Origin: Sweltsa coloradensis
Lineage: Eukaryota; Arthropoda; Insecta; Plecoptera; Chloroperlidae
Assembly (NCBI GenBank): GCA_024449915.1
Contig: JAMZAV010002025.1
Location: 115,764-179,763 of the forward strand
Direction of reading: 5' to 3'
Length of the DNA stretch: 64,000 nucleotides
In this document: piece after piece, positions 55,191-64,000 of the stretch
Position numbering within the stretch: position 1 is the first letter of the stretch
How the letters are laid out: each line of letters begins with the position of its first letter
Made by a program: the position numbers and the translations under genes
Notes under the pieces: model-generated
Database searches by the model: none
The model's input: the letters and a program-made list of their open reading frames with translations, nothing else
Told to the model about the DNA's origin: nothing

Positions 55191-57297
55191 CTACCAATAC
55201 CATAGTCTGCTAACGCACTTTTTGGGGCGGCCCGACTTTGGGGGGCCGAAACGGGCGTTTCCCCGCACCGGGGCCGGCCGACTCGGCGACGTACGCGACC
55301 GGAATTTATTTCCGAGTTTTAGTAAAAATACACTCGCACTGTCGGCCGCCGACTTCTAAAACACTTTTCGAGGTATTTGCAACTCGGCAAATTCGTGCTC
55401 TTTTGCCCACCAAAACGCGGACCAAAACGGCGGCCGACGCGGCGCCCAAAGTACGCGCGCCAACCGCTCGCCGCAGGCACCGTCGGGGGCGCTCACGCGT
55501 CGACGACGAAAAACACCTCTTGACCTTTTGCCCCATCTCTCTTCGTTTGGCCGTGGCGACGTTGAACGGTACGACTCGAAAAAAATATCGCGTATTTTCG
55601 TGAAAATCTTCGCACAATTCGGTCGTTGCAAGCAATTTTCTACTAAAAAAAAAAATTGATTTTTTTTCCCGCCACGTCACCTATGGGGGGATGAATGATT
55701 ATGCATCCTATCGACGAAAAATGAAATATAATCTTCACGTGTTCAAACGCGGGCCCCCCAACGAAATTTCCCGTTCCGCAATTTTTTTTAAATTTTCGGT
55801 AAACTCTAGAGCTTTGGTCTTTGGTGATTTTGAAAGCTTAGAGACGGCCGCACGAGAGGGTGGAAAAAATTGTCCCGGAAATTTCGCCCAATAACGCGAA
55901 AAAAAATGACAAAAGTCTTTGTTTTTTTATCGCACCTTTAAAATGTTCAAAAGTCGAATTTTAACCGTTCCAAGAAAATAAATTCGAGCTTTAACACCTC
56001 CGGGAGGGATGTATGCATAAGGGATACAATAGTTTGGGTACCGGGAATCGAACCCGTCGTGACGGTACAATGTTGAATGGGGTGCGTGACGTCCGTTTTG
56101 CTGTCTACTTCCACCTTGAGGGGGCCAAAATTCACGGTAAATATTTTTTTACGAAAATCTAAAGGGCAGACACCCATGTACGGGTCCACCCCCTACCATC
56201 GTGATATAACACATTTGGTACTTTGTTACTTTGTGGATGGGTTTTGCCTCATATAAAATGAGCATGTGTACACATTTATTTATAAAAGTGAAAACATGTT
56301 TACATGGATCGCAAATAAAAAACGGGTCCAATCGTGTTCAAAAAAATAACATGTTGTACTATAAAAATAGTTCAAGAGTCGGGCAATACGATTAGACAAG
56401 TTTCAGTCTTCGTTTCTACCCTAGTGGGCGAAAAATAAATCGGAAATGAATTTTCACGCATAATCTGGCATCGATTTCGCCCCAAAAATGCCCACTTTCA
56501 CGAGTGTACCTCATAGTAGCATTTTTTGGGGAAAACCAAAAATATTGCCCGGAAAGCACGGGTCCTGTACCTACATCTCGATAACAAACACTTTGTGGTT
56601 TGTGACATTCGCACGTGTTTTTTCCTTCCGAACGATAATCACTGTGTAGTTGTTGAAATAATGTAATAGCATTTTCTTAACCAACATGATTTTTGGAATG
56701 CCCTGAAACGCCCTATTTCGATTTTAGGTCCCTACCATGTTTGGCTAATTAATTAATATGAACATCAATCTTAATAACAAAATTAACTTCGACTCACTTT
56801 TCAAAGGTCCTGAGCGCCGAAATTGCACTTGAAAATAATTTGTAATTCAAAAATGTAAAATAATTATCATTTTACATATTATTGCATGCTCACAGTGTGC
56901 TTTCTACCGAGACGAAAGGAACGATTTTTGCAAATGTTGTTAGAAGATGTGGAGTGTTTCTCAATAGAGGCTGAGGCTCAGAAAGGGTGTTTACTATCCA
57001 ATTCAAGAAATCAATTCAACACAATATGCACTTGAACAAGGCTCATGTGGAAGATAATGAAATTTAAAAACCAAAACAACACATATACACACATAACTTG
57101 ACAAGGTCTACAGAAGGGTTTGCGTGCTAGACATTCACCAGGTAAAAGGGTTTTCAAAGGGTCAATTTTGAGTAATTAAAATATAAATAAATGTAATTAT
57201 AAATTAATTGGAATGATTTAATCTTTAAAAAATCAATGAAACACCACAGGGGTCGGGTTGTGGTAAAGGGTCCATCTAGGACATGAACCACTGTTGT
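55191..57297 (+). repeat. 2.1-kb direct repeat, copy 2
   Basis: Near-identical to 48484-50607, with scattered single-base indels (for example CGGGAGGGATG against CGGAGGGATG). Divergence is highest near the 3' end, from about 56650 on. Confidence 0.9.
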
Positions 57298-57605
57298 TTT
57301 TGACTAGACCCCGCAATGACACAGTTTGGGGGGGTGCGGGGGGGGGGGGTTATAAATGGGAATTAATACATTTCATCAATATCTTTAAGCGTTTCGCAGA
57401 AACTATGATATAGTTGGCCCACGCCAAGAAGGGAGATGCGCGCCTTTCAGTTTGAACTAAGAGTAGTGGTGGGGGTAATATCAATACGCGGACTATTTAC
57501 GCACGTAGTCATCCGCGCACTACGCAGAAAAGCCGTCGTACACATCGAGCATCACTCTCTGAAGCGGGAGCCTTCTAAAGCTTAGCGCCGAGATCGGGAA
57601 AACAT

Positions 57606-57723
57606 TCTGCAGGCTGTGAGCGAGCGGCAATTTGAAATACGAAACGTCAACGAAACTGATTCCTTGACAATCCACCACATGGAACAGGCAATTGCATATG
57701 TCGCCAACTCACACACACACGAA
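57606..57723 (+). CDS. Possible exon inside the 5.2-kb element
   Basis: CATTCTGCAG|GCTGTGAGC and CACGAAA|GTAGGT bracket a frame reading AVSERQFEIRNVNETDSLT and IHHMEQAIAYVANSHT. Composition is protein-like and acceptor and donor are reasonable, but I recognise no family and its phase (0) does not follow the TM6 exon (phase 1). It could be an exon of a transposase gene or chance. Confidence 0.2.
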
Positions 57724-59970
57724 AGTAGGTCTACTTCTCGAAAAATTCTTATTATACATTGTATAATAAGGGAAGGGATACATTATGTCGAAAATGGAAA
57801 ACTAATAAGCTAAATGACCTACAGATAAAACAGCCATAACCATATTACATTACTTATAAAATTGTTTAGGTCTAGTTGAACTAGTTCAGAACTAGTTTGT
57901 GCTCTAAAAATGTTAATAAGGGAGTTTATAGACGTAGCTTTGATAGGCTAAATGATTTGTAGAGAAGGGACAGAGGTGAAATCTTTCTCTGTGGATATGG
58001 CAACCCTTTTTCCCAAATAAATTCACTGGCAAATATGTTCTTCTGTTCTAAATTGTTATAAAATCCTTTTGCAATGTTGAATTGTGTAGGCCTCCAGTAG
58101 GCCTACTAGACTTACAATTTAATATACCTACTCAGATCATTTTGTTTTTTAATATCATGTATTTTGTCATAGTATTTAATTTGTAATCCAATGACCACAT
58201 GATACTTGTGAAGCTTGCTCTGTTGTTGATTGGTCTTTAAAGTAAAGCAAGGTAAAATAGAAGATACTCAGAAAGATTTACTAAATTGGGATGGAAGAGT
58301 TCAGGTATAGGCCTACATTTTTTTAAGTTCAAAAGTTTAAATTCAATGAAACTTTGAATTAATCATCAAGTAGGCTACCTATCTAAATAGTGAAATAAAT
58401 TGTCTGTCAGTACTATTTTAACATTATAAAAGGCATAAGCAATTGAATATATTAAGTTATAACGTAGGCACACCCTCCAACGGAAATAAATGAGAATTTT
58501 ATTATCGTAGTAAAGCGTGTTCCTTCATTTCAAAGTTTTGGGAGGGTCGTGGGTGGGTTTCATCTTTAAAAACTCCTTCTTTGCACTTCTCTAGTAGGCC
58601 TAATATAATTATTATTTTCCCTCCTAAGCAGGCCTAGCAGGTATCTGAATATGAGGAAGAAGTCCATGGGCAGGTTTCACATAAAAAATATTACAGTATT
58701 GCATGAGAACACAAGACTAGCAATGACATTGGTAGTTTATTATTTTAATACTCTTGATTTCAAGCCTGAAAAGGAACAATGGATCCACATGCACAGAGAA
58801 ATAAAATGGAGTTGGCATACATTTTTGTAATTTTAACTATCAATGCTTTTACTAATTTAAATGCTAGCCAGTTTTTATTCCATTGAAATAGACTATTAAC
58901 TGGATTCTAGTTACCAGTAGTACCCTAAGTAACCTTTTACTAATAAGTGATATTATAGTACCGGTATGGACATTTTCTACGAAGGCCTAGGCCTATTTAC
59001 TACTTATTATAAGGCATTCCGCATTATATACTTTCTGGATGAATAAATTTCTATGTAGGTGACCAGTGCCTAGTCTCAAAACATAGTCTGTGAATGTAAT
59101 GATGACATTATAAGAATATTTTAAGATTCCATTGCAATGTGAAGCATAAAACCTAGGAAATAAAGCCACATTAGGCACGGTGTGGTAGCGGAATCAGCTT
59201 TACAGCTTGTCACATCATTATGACATGTCAATAAAACATTTTTTACTAACCAATCAGGACATAGGATTTCTTAAAACTAAATCAATTTCTTACGACGAGT
59301 GGGACCGGGTCTAAGCTGCATGCGCCAGCTCATCTCGGTTCGGTTACAAACATTTTTGACAAATAGAAAAGATGGACTGCCGTCATGGGCAGCAGCGACA
59401 TGGTCAAAATGTTAGGCAGTGTTTGCACTTAACGTCTGTATTGAAATACCGTATAGTGATGATGAAATAATAATCTGCTTACAAACGGAAACTGGTAAAG
59501 ACGTGTAACTGTCAACAGACTAATCACGGTACCGGTAATGAAAAGCTGGAGCCATACCTATGTGCACCGGGCGGTAGGGCCTACCCGGATATCTATATAC
59601 AGCCCTTCTAGAAATTAAGATGAAAATATTGATCTACATTAAAACTAGGCTTATATGCATAGGCCTAGGCTACTTTTGTTCATATAAATGTTATAGGCCT
59701 AGACCTGGAGTAGGCCCAGGTCTACATGGTATTTAAGCAGGTTGTGGAGTGTTGCTGTCACTTACTTTCCTAATTCTAGGCCATACCCATTACTGAAAGA
59801 CAATCTGTGCTTCGGTAGGCTACGTTTAGGCTACTGTAGGCCTACGGCCAGTGGTTAAAGTGGATTCGGAATGTTCGGTATGCACTTATGCTGAAGAAAG
59901 TATTGAAGCGGAAGTGCCGGAGGGTCTGGGGGGCGCTGCCCCCATTTTTGCCCGCAGGGAATTTTTTTAG

Positions 59971-60882
59971 GGGTGTTGACAGAAACACTTATAAATCACT
60001 TTAAAAACGGGTCTACGTTTGTTTTTGTTTACCAATATTGGGTAGTATTTGGGATTGTATGCCTATATTTTACTAATGTTATATTGCAGAGTGTAGGCCT
60101 ATATTCTTACGGCAGACCTAGGGAGAAGGCTCGTTGAAGAAGTTGATCCAATCTCAACTTTACCGTACGTTACGTTATTTATTCTCAATTAGCCAATCAC
60201 AGCCCATTTCCGAGTGGCTACCCCGGTCTACCCTTGTTGTGTTGTTATGTGATTGTAAATGTAAGCACCACATTAATTTTACCGTACGTTAGGTACGTTA
60301 TGTTTTAACGTCTAGTTCAAACGCATAACTAGGGCCTACCAACCGTCAGGGAGTTTAAGCTGATTACGAATTATGTGAGGGCCTATGTTCTTATCCTAGG
60401 CTAGGCCTCTAAGGGCTAGTCTTAGGCTGTACTATAGGGCCTACATCTTGTTTTAAGTAGGCTCATAGGAATGCTCCAGACTTTAAAAAAACTTATGATA
60501 CAGATATTTTTTTTGGCAGTGATAATAAAGAAGAAAGGGAAATATAAATAAATAAGTAGGCCCTACTTATTGCTAAGTGCAAAAAATAGGCTTATTGTAA
60601 TCAGTCTGTTGGTAAGTTATGATACCCTACAGAATTTTGAGTGACTACAACCTCAGCAGTAACTTTGCTTCTGCTAAGCCTAGGCTAGTCCCTAGCAAAT
60701 AGTTAGCTCAACGTAAGAATAGTTTTTAGCAATTCTTACGTTCTGCCGTAAGAATATACACTCCGTAATATAAAATTAGTAAAATATAGGCATACGATCC
60801 CAAATACTACACAATATAAGCAAACAAAAACAAACGTAGACCCGTTTTAAAGTGATTTAAAAGTGTTTCTGTCAACACACCC
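59971..60882. mobile_element. 912-bp inverted-repeat element
   Basis: GGGTGTTGACAGAAACACTT at the left and AAGTGTTTCTGTCAACACAC at the right, with about 145-base arms (AAAACGGGTCTACGTTTG in both). Arm ends carry the word TTCTTACGGCAGA, repeated further at 61.08-61.21 kb. Noncoding. Confidence 0.65.
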
Positions 60883-61584
60883 AGCCCTAGACGTAGGCCT
60901 ACCCTGACAACTTTGCTTTTGCTAGCCTAATGCCTAGGCTTATACACTAGTGCCCCTATAGTTAGGTTATCTACTTTCAGGTTTGTCTAGGCCTAGCCCC
61001 TGATGATGACATTCCTATCAGAGGCCCTACTTTCATTTCCCTATAGGCCTAGACCTAAACGTTAATTTACGGCAACTAGTACAGACCGTAAGAATAGTTT
61101 TTAGCAAATCTTACGTTCTGCCATAATAATAATTTTTAACATAATTTTTAACAATTCTTACGGTCTGCGGTAAGAATAATTTTTAACAATTCTTACGTTC
61201 TGCCGTAATAATAGCCTATAGGCCTACACAGGGTTTATATTATTCAACATAATTTGACAATGTGCATAAAATCTATCATAAATTAGTCGCGGTATGGCAT
61301 ACCGTCGGTAATTTTAGTAACGGTATGCATACCGGCTCATACCGCCCCACTTTAACCACTAGCCTACCTACGGCTAACCTACAAGGGAATTAGGCCTACA
61401 AGCTAATGTGAGATCGAGCTATAGTTTGACCATAAAGGCTCTACGTTCCCGCATTGGTTCCCGTGATAAAGGGCCTAACCTTGAAATCCAATCCAAGCTT
61501 GATGCTTCTAGACCATAGGCTGGGTTGTGAATGATTTGGAACCTTAAATAACCTTAAATGTCTCAAAGAACTTCACAATAGAAT

Positions 61585-61718
61585 ACACCCACACACAGGG
61601 CTTCGGCTCTAGGTGGGTCTTCTTCTTGCACCTATAAAACCGGCTATATTTACTTGTGTTATGTATACTGTATACTGAAGAAGAAGAATAAAGTCTTATC
61701 TTATCTTATCTTATCTTA
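61585..61718 (+). repeat. LINE/SINE 3' tail with (TTATC)n
   Basis: ACTGAAGAAGAAGAATAAAG is followed by CTTATCTTATCTTATCTTAT, a pentamer tail typical of CR1/L2-like retroposon 3' ends. Only about 130 bases remain. Confidence 0.5.
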
Positions 61719-62649
61719 TGCCTAGGGGCTAGGCCTAGTATGGCCTAGGCCTAGGATAAAGCAAGTCAGTTCTTAATAGGGCTAGGCCCTTGGCCTACAA
61801 AAGTCCACTCAATAATGCCTAGTCAGCCAGAGGCCTAGGCCTAGTATGCATATAGTCAACCCAAGTAATATAAAAACGTATACATATTTTATTTGTAGGC
61901 CTAGGCCTATAGCGTAGGCCTAGCCTAGGCAAGCTAGGCTGAGGCCTTGGGCCTAGGGCCCGTTTTGGGGATCAAATATCAAGGTCTCAGCTGAGGGCTA
62001 GGCCTAGTTAGTTTTATTTTTTTAACTTGAGCTGCCTATGTTCACTAAAATATCCTGGTTGAGTTTTAGGCCAAGGCCTGGGGATTGACGTCTTTGTGAT
62101 GACAAAAAATGACAAACTTCAATGTAGAGCTGAGCTTTGCCTAGGTAGGCCTAGGCCTCCACTATTTATTCATTTAGAAAGTTTGCCAAATGAATGCCCA
62201 TCATTTTTCATACTATAATATCACTTTTCAATTACTTAGGTACTTACTAAGTTATAATAATCCTAATATTCTATTTCACATGGACAAATTCAAGCAGCCA
62301 TGTTTGTATTTCTCTGGCTACATCACTAGCAAAAAGCAGCTGGTCGTGACCACGCCTATTCCCCGGACTATTTTCGGTTGAAATATAAAATTAAGTAAAT
62401 AATAAATATCCTCTTGGTAATGACATATTGGTGGTCAAAATACAAAATTATTTACACTCGGGTTTTACTTCAAAATCAATGTAACATGAGAAAAACAATA
62501 AGTTTATTAGCAATGTTAATATTGCCAACCAAAGCACAAGAATTCCCATTGCTAGCACGACGCTGGGCACAGATGAGACAAAATTTTGAGATGTTATGTT
62601 GGCTATTCCGGATTTTAGCCATCTCCCTTCTTGGCGTGGGTCAACTATA

Positions 62650-62835
62650 AATACCAGTATTTCCGTCGTGATGGGCAATGATGAGGGGATATGAAAGTGG
62701 TGGTGGGTTCAGGGGGGGGGGGGGGAAGTCGAGTTTTAAGTACATAAAATTTTAATATTTGGTGAAATTTAATAACTTTTTTCGATTTTGCTCTTTCCAA
62801 TGACGTCACAGGACCGCGACCAAGGCTCGGGCGAG
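62650..62835. repeat. G-run repeat block continuing after the 5.2-kb insertion
   Basis: AATACCAGTATTTCCGTCGT, a 14-G run near 62713 and TTTTGCTCTTTCCAATGACG follow the same order as at 52.2-52.36 kb. Confidence 0.75.
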
Positions 62836-62844
62836 TCAAAGATC

Positions 62845-62965
62845 CAGTGGCGGAGCCTCGGCGGGGGTTTGGGGGCTGGCCCCCACGGGGTCCAGGGGCA
62901 GTGCCTTACGGGGCCCAGGGGCGGAGCCCCGGCGGGGGTTGGGGTGCTGGCCCCCCATACAAGAA
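62845..62965. repeat. GC-rich short tandem repeat
   Basis: GGCGGAGCCTCGGCGGGGGT and GGCGGAGCCCCGGCGGGGGT, each followed by a run ending in GCTGGCCCCC: two copies of a roughly 65-70-base unit. Confidence 0.7.
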
Positions 62966-63059
62966 TAAGGTGCAAACAAACAAACAAACACGACAGGGAC
63001 CGCAGGATGGAAAAAAACGAAACGATTGGTATTATTTCGCTGGGAAATTGAAGGGTCTT

Positions 63060-64000
63060 GACCCGGGGCAAACGTCACCCTTTTTGGGGTGCCAAAGGGG
63101 AATTTGGGATTTGAAATATTTTGATTTTTTGTTTTTCGTCGAACCAAACACGTCAGCGGGCCGGGTCCAAAAACGTAGTCATCATATATCAAATTTAAGA
63201 TGGTTGTGTGCAAAAAATTTCTTTGAATTTCTCAAAAAAATGGTTGGTCATTTTGGGGATCCAAAAACCATTTCTAATCGTCATTACTCGGGCAGTTCTT
63301 CTCCGATCCGGGCCATCTTGGGCTCTACAGAACCGGACCGACAAGGCCAATTTTTCAGTGTACAAAAAAATCGTCCCGGAAAATTCGGGGGGAATTTCAG
63401 ATTTGAAATATTTTGAATTTTTGTTTTTCGCCGAACCGAACACGTCAGCGGGCCGGGTCCAAAAACATAGTCAGGATCTGTCAAATTTTAGACGTGTGCA
63501 AAAAATTTCTTTGAATTTCTCAAAAAAGTGGTTGGTCATTTTGGGGGATCAAAAAAACATTTTTTGTCATCACTCGGGCAGTTCTTCTCCGATCCGGGCC
63601 ATCCTGGGCTCTACGGAACCGGACTGACGAGGCCAATTTTTTCGTTTACCGGAAAAGCGTCCCGGAAAATCCGGCGTTCCGGAAAAACCCGGAAAAAGTA
63701 CAAAAGTTGTCCGATTTGCAAAATTCTTTTTCCACAATGTTTCGAAGGGTGAAGCGAGTCCGTAAGTGTTTCGGAAAATCGTTGGTCATTTTTGGGAAAT
63801 CCAAAACACATTACTTTTGTGAATAACTTTTGCAATTGTTGTCCGATCTCCGCCATCCCGGACACTACGGAACCGGACGTCAGACGCCGACATTTTGGCG
63901 TCCCGGAAAAGCGTCCAGGGAAATTGGGCGTCCCGGAAAAACCCGGAAAAATACCAAGTGGTACCAAAATCAAAAAATGTTTTTTAACGACTTTGTTTCC
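63060..64000. repeat. 'GTCCCGGAAAA' repeat block with a ~291-bp tandem duplication
   Basis: GATTTGAAATATTTTGA at about 63108 and 63400, then GCGGGCCGGGTCCAAAAACG/CA and GGGCAGTTCTTCTCCGATCC in both copies. The second copy and what follows match 51.4-52.0 kb. It continues past the window end. Confidence 0.8.

Larger units (their letters stand above)
57411..62647. mobile_element. 5.2-kb element with 28-bp terminal inverted repeats and TA duplication
   Basis: The left end TAGTTGGCCCACGCCAAG..., 28 bases, is repeated in inverse at 62620-62647 with one mismatch. TA flanks both ends (57409-57410 and 62648-62649). The outer flanks belong to the G-run repeat (GCAGAAACTATG at the left, AATACCAGTATTTCCGTCGT at the right) and rejoin to its usual sequence, so the borders are certain to a few bases. 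Inside are TAGGCCTA-rich DNA, another inverted-repeat element and a LINE/SINE tail. No transposase frame is visible. A TA duplication suits Tc1/mariner-like elements, but others use TA too. Confidence 0.75.

Noticed and set aside
48484..57297. The 2.1-kb direct repeats as a typical LTR retrotransposon
   Set aside because: No gag or pol between them, no clear TG...CA ends and no target duplication seen. Kept only as a hypothesis.
57606..57723. Next exon of the otopetrin-like gene
   Set aside because: Phase does not fit (0 against the required 1; the fitting phase gives an early stop), no TM7 sequence, and it lies within an inserted element.

Overview
This is a eukaryotic, almost certainly animal, nuclear DNA window. 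It has spliced exons with GT/AG borders, no operons, an AT-rich background and a heavy, layered load of transposable elements (LINEs, Penelope-like pieces, Ty3/gypsy, hAT-like, Helitron-like and foldback elements, tRNA-derived SINEs). The very common palindrome-like word TAGGCCTA, dense at 59.6-62.2 kb, and the repeat mix suggest a marine invertebrate, perhaps an ambulacrarian. That taxonomic guess is inference only.

Host gene. The one host gene I can support lies on the + strand from about 23.0 kb to at least 45.9 kb. Nine exons with compatible splice phases encode a Ser-rich N-terminal tail and the first half (about TM1-TM6) of an otopetrin-family proton channel. The recognisable blocks are HSGSFYLKCGAAG...CFGLL (TM3), the tail of TM4 (FFQLYFLFKHSN), ELARFAIMH (TM5) and SPYLFPFTIEYS (TM6). 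I find no C-terminal half in the window. It probably lies beyond 64 kb, behind a very large repeat-filled intron. The most unusual object here is the TM3 exon: its 3' part, its splice donor and a few intron bases have been copied about ten times in tandem (92-bp units, 35.69-36.61 kb).

Layout. 0-5.8 kb: a LINE relic, a palindromic and tandem cluster of tRNA-like SINEs, a CCCGGAAAA-type repeat and Helitron-like elements. 5.8-11.9 kb: an inverted pair of repeat ends enclosing a decayed Jockey-like LINE (minus strand), which is split by a 1-kb DNA element with AT target duplications. 13.7-15.7 kb: a 90-bp minisatellite and a degenerate array of about 138 bp. 14.6 and 18.7-19.0 kb: inverted Penelope-like 3' ends with hammerhead-like motifs. 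19.2-22.9 kb: Helitron-like elements, two of them fused as a palindrome. 23-46 kb: the otopetrin-like gene, with introns holding Helitron-like elements, a 970-bp foldback, TA-rich hairpins, a gypsy LTR-gag relic cut by a hAT-like element, and MITEs. 46.8-48.5 kb: a LINE RT fragment. 48.5-57.4 kb: two near-identical 2.1-kb direct repeats around G-run and CCCGGAAAA repeats. 57.4-62.6 kb: a 5.2-kb unit with 28-bp terminal inverted repeats and TA duplications, inserted into that repeat family. 62.65-64 kb: the same repeat family resumes.

Nesting gives a relative order of events and exact boundaries for several elements (AT-TSD element in LINE; Helitron-like element in an older Helitron-like element; hAT-like element in gypsy; TA-TSD element in the G-run repeat). 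Apart from the otopetrin-like exons, nothing here looks like an intact protein gene.
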